From assembly GCA_937900305.1 (NCBI GenBank), contig CALCCV010000260.1, forward strand, positions 1 through 6,324: a stretch of DNA of 6,324 bases, read 5' to 3'. This document shows, one piece after another, positions 5,730 through 6,324 of this stretch. The position numbers and the translations under genes are program-made. This DNA comes from an uncultured Pseudobdellovibrionaceae bacterium (GTDB lineage: Bacteria > Bdellovibrionota > Bdellovibrionia > Bdellovibrionales > Bdellovibrionaceae). Position 1 is the stretch's first letter, and each line of letters starts with the position of its first letter. The notes under the pieces were generated by a model, which was not told the origin of the DNA, did not search any database, and saw only the letters and a program-made list of their open reading frames with translations.

Positions 5730-6324
5730 AAGTTGCACAGGCTGCTCTCCATGTCGCGCAGCCTGATTCTCCACCCGAGCGATTTTTTTGCTCAATCTCA
5801 TCTACCTGAAATTTGCTCGTCTGTTTGTCCTTATTGCGGAGCTGGCGAGACTTTTATCAAAAAGGCGGGTCGGTTCACTCGCTCCTCGGATGGTGAAACC
5901 GTCCAACGCTTCTTCTGCCGGCGTTGCTCTCGTCATTTCTCGCAAGCCACCTCAGATCCCTGCTTTCGTCACAAGAAACGTCATCTCCACCGGGATATCT
6001 TTGAGAGACTCGCTTCGGGACAGACTCAGCGGCGCATTGCTCTTGTCAAAAAGATCGCTCGAAAAACGGTGGTGCGAAAAATGCTCTTCTTAGCGTCAAT
6101 CGCTGAACGCAGAGTGTATGAACACAACCTCACCTTTCCACCCGCCGCCGTTGTGGAATTTGATGAACTCGAAACCGCTGAGCACACCAAATGCAAGCCT
6201 CTGTCGATGTTTGCTATGGTGGAAGAAAAAACTCGGCGAATTCTGGGAGTCGCGGTGGCTCGAATGCCGGCCAAGGGACGGCTCGCAAAGATCTCACGCC
6301 TCCGATACGGAGAGAGGGTGGATG
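5720..6324 (+). mobile_element. Insertion sequence, left part (continues past the window)
   Basis: The hydrolase similarity fades just before the transposase gene, so the left end of an insertion sequence must lie between about 5640 and 5750. A boundary at the GGTTTTTAGAAG stretch near 5720 is my best guess. The terminal repeat and target duplication cannot be verified because the right end is outside the window. Confidence 0.55.
5751..6324 (+). CDS. IS1-like zinc-finger DDE transposase, partial (C-terminus beyond right edge)
   Basis: The first 191 codons of a transposase are open in one frame from the ATG at 5751 to the window edge. A zinc-ribbon-like pair C26-PY-C29 and C56-RR-C59 lies at the N-terminus (RFFCRRCSRHFS). 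A helix-turn-helix region follows at about 88-112 (SGQTQRRIA to KTVVRK). The catalytic domain then begins with VEFDELET, where D138 is the likely first acidic residue of the DDE triad, and continues with HTKCKPLSM and RMPAKGRLAKIS. This order of zinc finger, HTH and DDE core is that of IS1 and related transposases; the exact IS family is uncertain. An AGG at 5739-5741 can serve as the ribosome binding site. The visible part carries no frameshift, unlike the hydrolase remnant beside it, so the element may have inserted more recently than the decay or have caused it. The remaining triad residues are not visible. Confidence 0.85.
   Translation, partial: MSRSLILHPSDFFAQSHLPEICSSVCPYCGAGETFIKKAGRFTRSSDGETVQRFFCRRCSRHFSQATSDPCFRHKKRHLHRDIFERLASGQTQRRIALVKKIARKTVVRKMLFLASIAERRVYEHNLTFPPAAVVEFDELETAEHTKCKPLSMFAMVEEKTRRILGVAVARMPAKGRLAKISRLRYGERVD

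Noticed and set aside
5788..6093. 101-codon plus-strand open frame at the right end
   Set aside because: It is a shifted frame within the transposase gene, whose zinc-finger and DDE motifs are in the frame starting at 5751.
1..6324. CRISPR array, tRNA, rRNA or defence system
   Set aside because: No regularly spaced repeats, no tRNA- or rRNA-like sequence, and no recognisable nuclease or methylase accompanies the EVE gene.

Overview
This window holds four intact genes, two genes cut by the window edges and one decayed gene. GC content is moderate, genes are tightly packed, and several start codons are non-ATG or uncertain. The protein styles (EVE protein, PldB-like hydrolase, IS1-like zinc-finger transposase, VTT/ATP-grasp fusion) suggest a Gram-negative bacterium of the broad proteobacterial/Bdellovibrionota kind. 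That placement is an inference from family resemblance, not a taxonomic result.

Layout: (1) 1-367, minus: N-terminal part of a YdfG-like short-chain dehydrogenase that runs off the left edge. (2) 368-491: divergent spacer with three short palindromes, one filling the spacer of a possible promoter. (3) 492-1228, plus: a two-gene operon with an ATGA overlap, an EVE-domain (THYN1-like) protein followed by a CPYC glutaredoxin. (4) 1281-2933, minus: a fusion of a shortened cysteine-dioxygenase cupin to a cysteine-sulfinate/glutamate-type PLP decarboxylase, which would put two successive steps of hypotaurine synthesis in one chain. (5) 2934-3136: divergent spacer with a fair minus-strand promoter and a long interrupted inverted repeat. 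(6) 3137-4717, plus: a membrane protein joining a DedA/VTT domain to a C-terminal ATP-grasp carboxylate-amine ligase domain. (7) about 4720-5729, plus: a pldB-type lysophospholipase pseudogene with several indels, an in-frame stop and no 3' third. (8) about 5720 to the end: left part of an insertion sequence whose transposase runs off the right edge.

The left side carries ordinary housekeeping and redox functions. The centre holds the two most interesting genes, both multi-domain fusions read divergently from a shared 203-bp spacer. If the first makes hypotaurine, the second is a candidate for using an amine in envelope chemistry, but nothing in the sequence proves the link. The right side is degenerating: the hydrolase appears to have been truncated by, or decayed after, the IS insertion.
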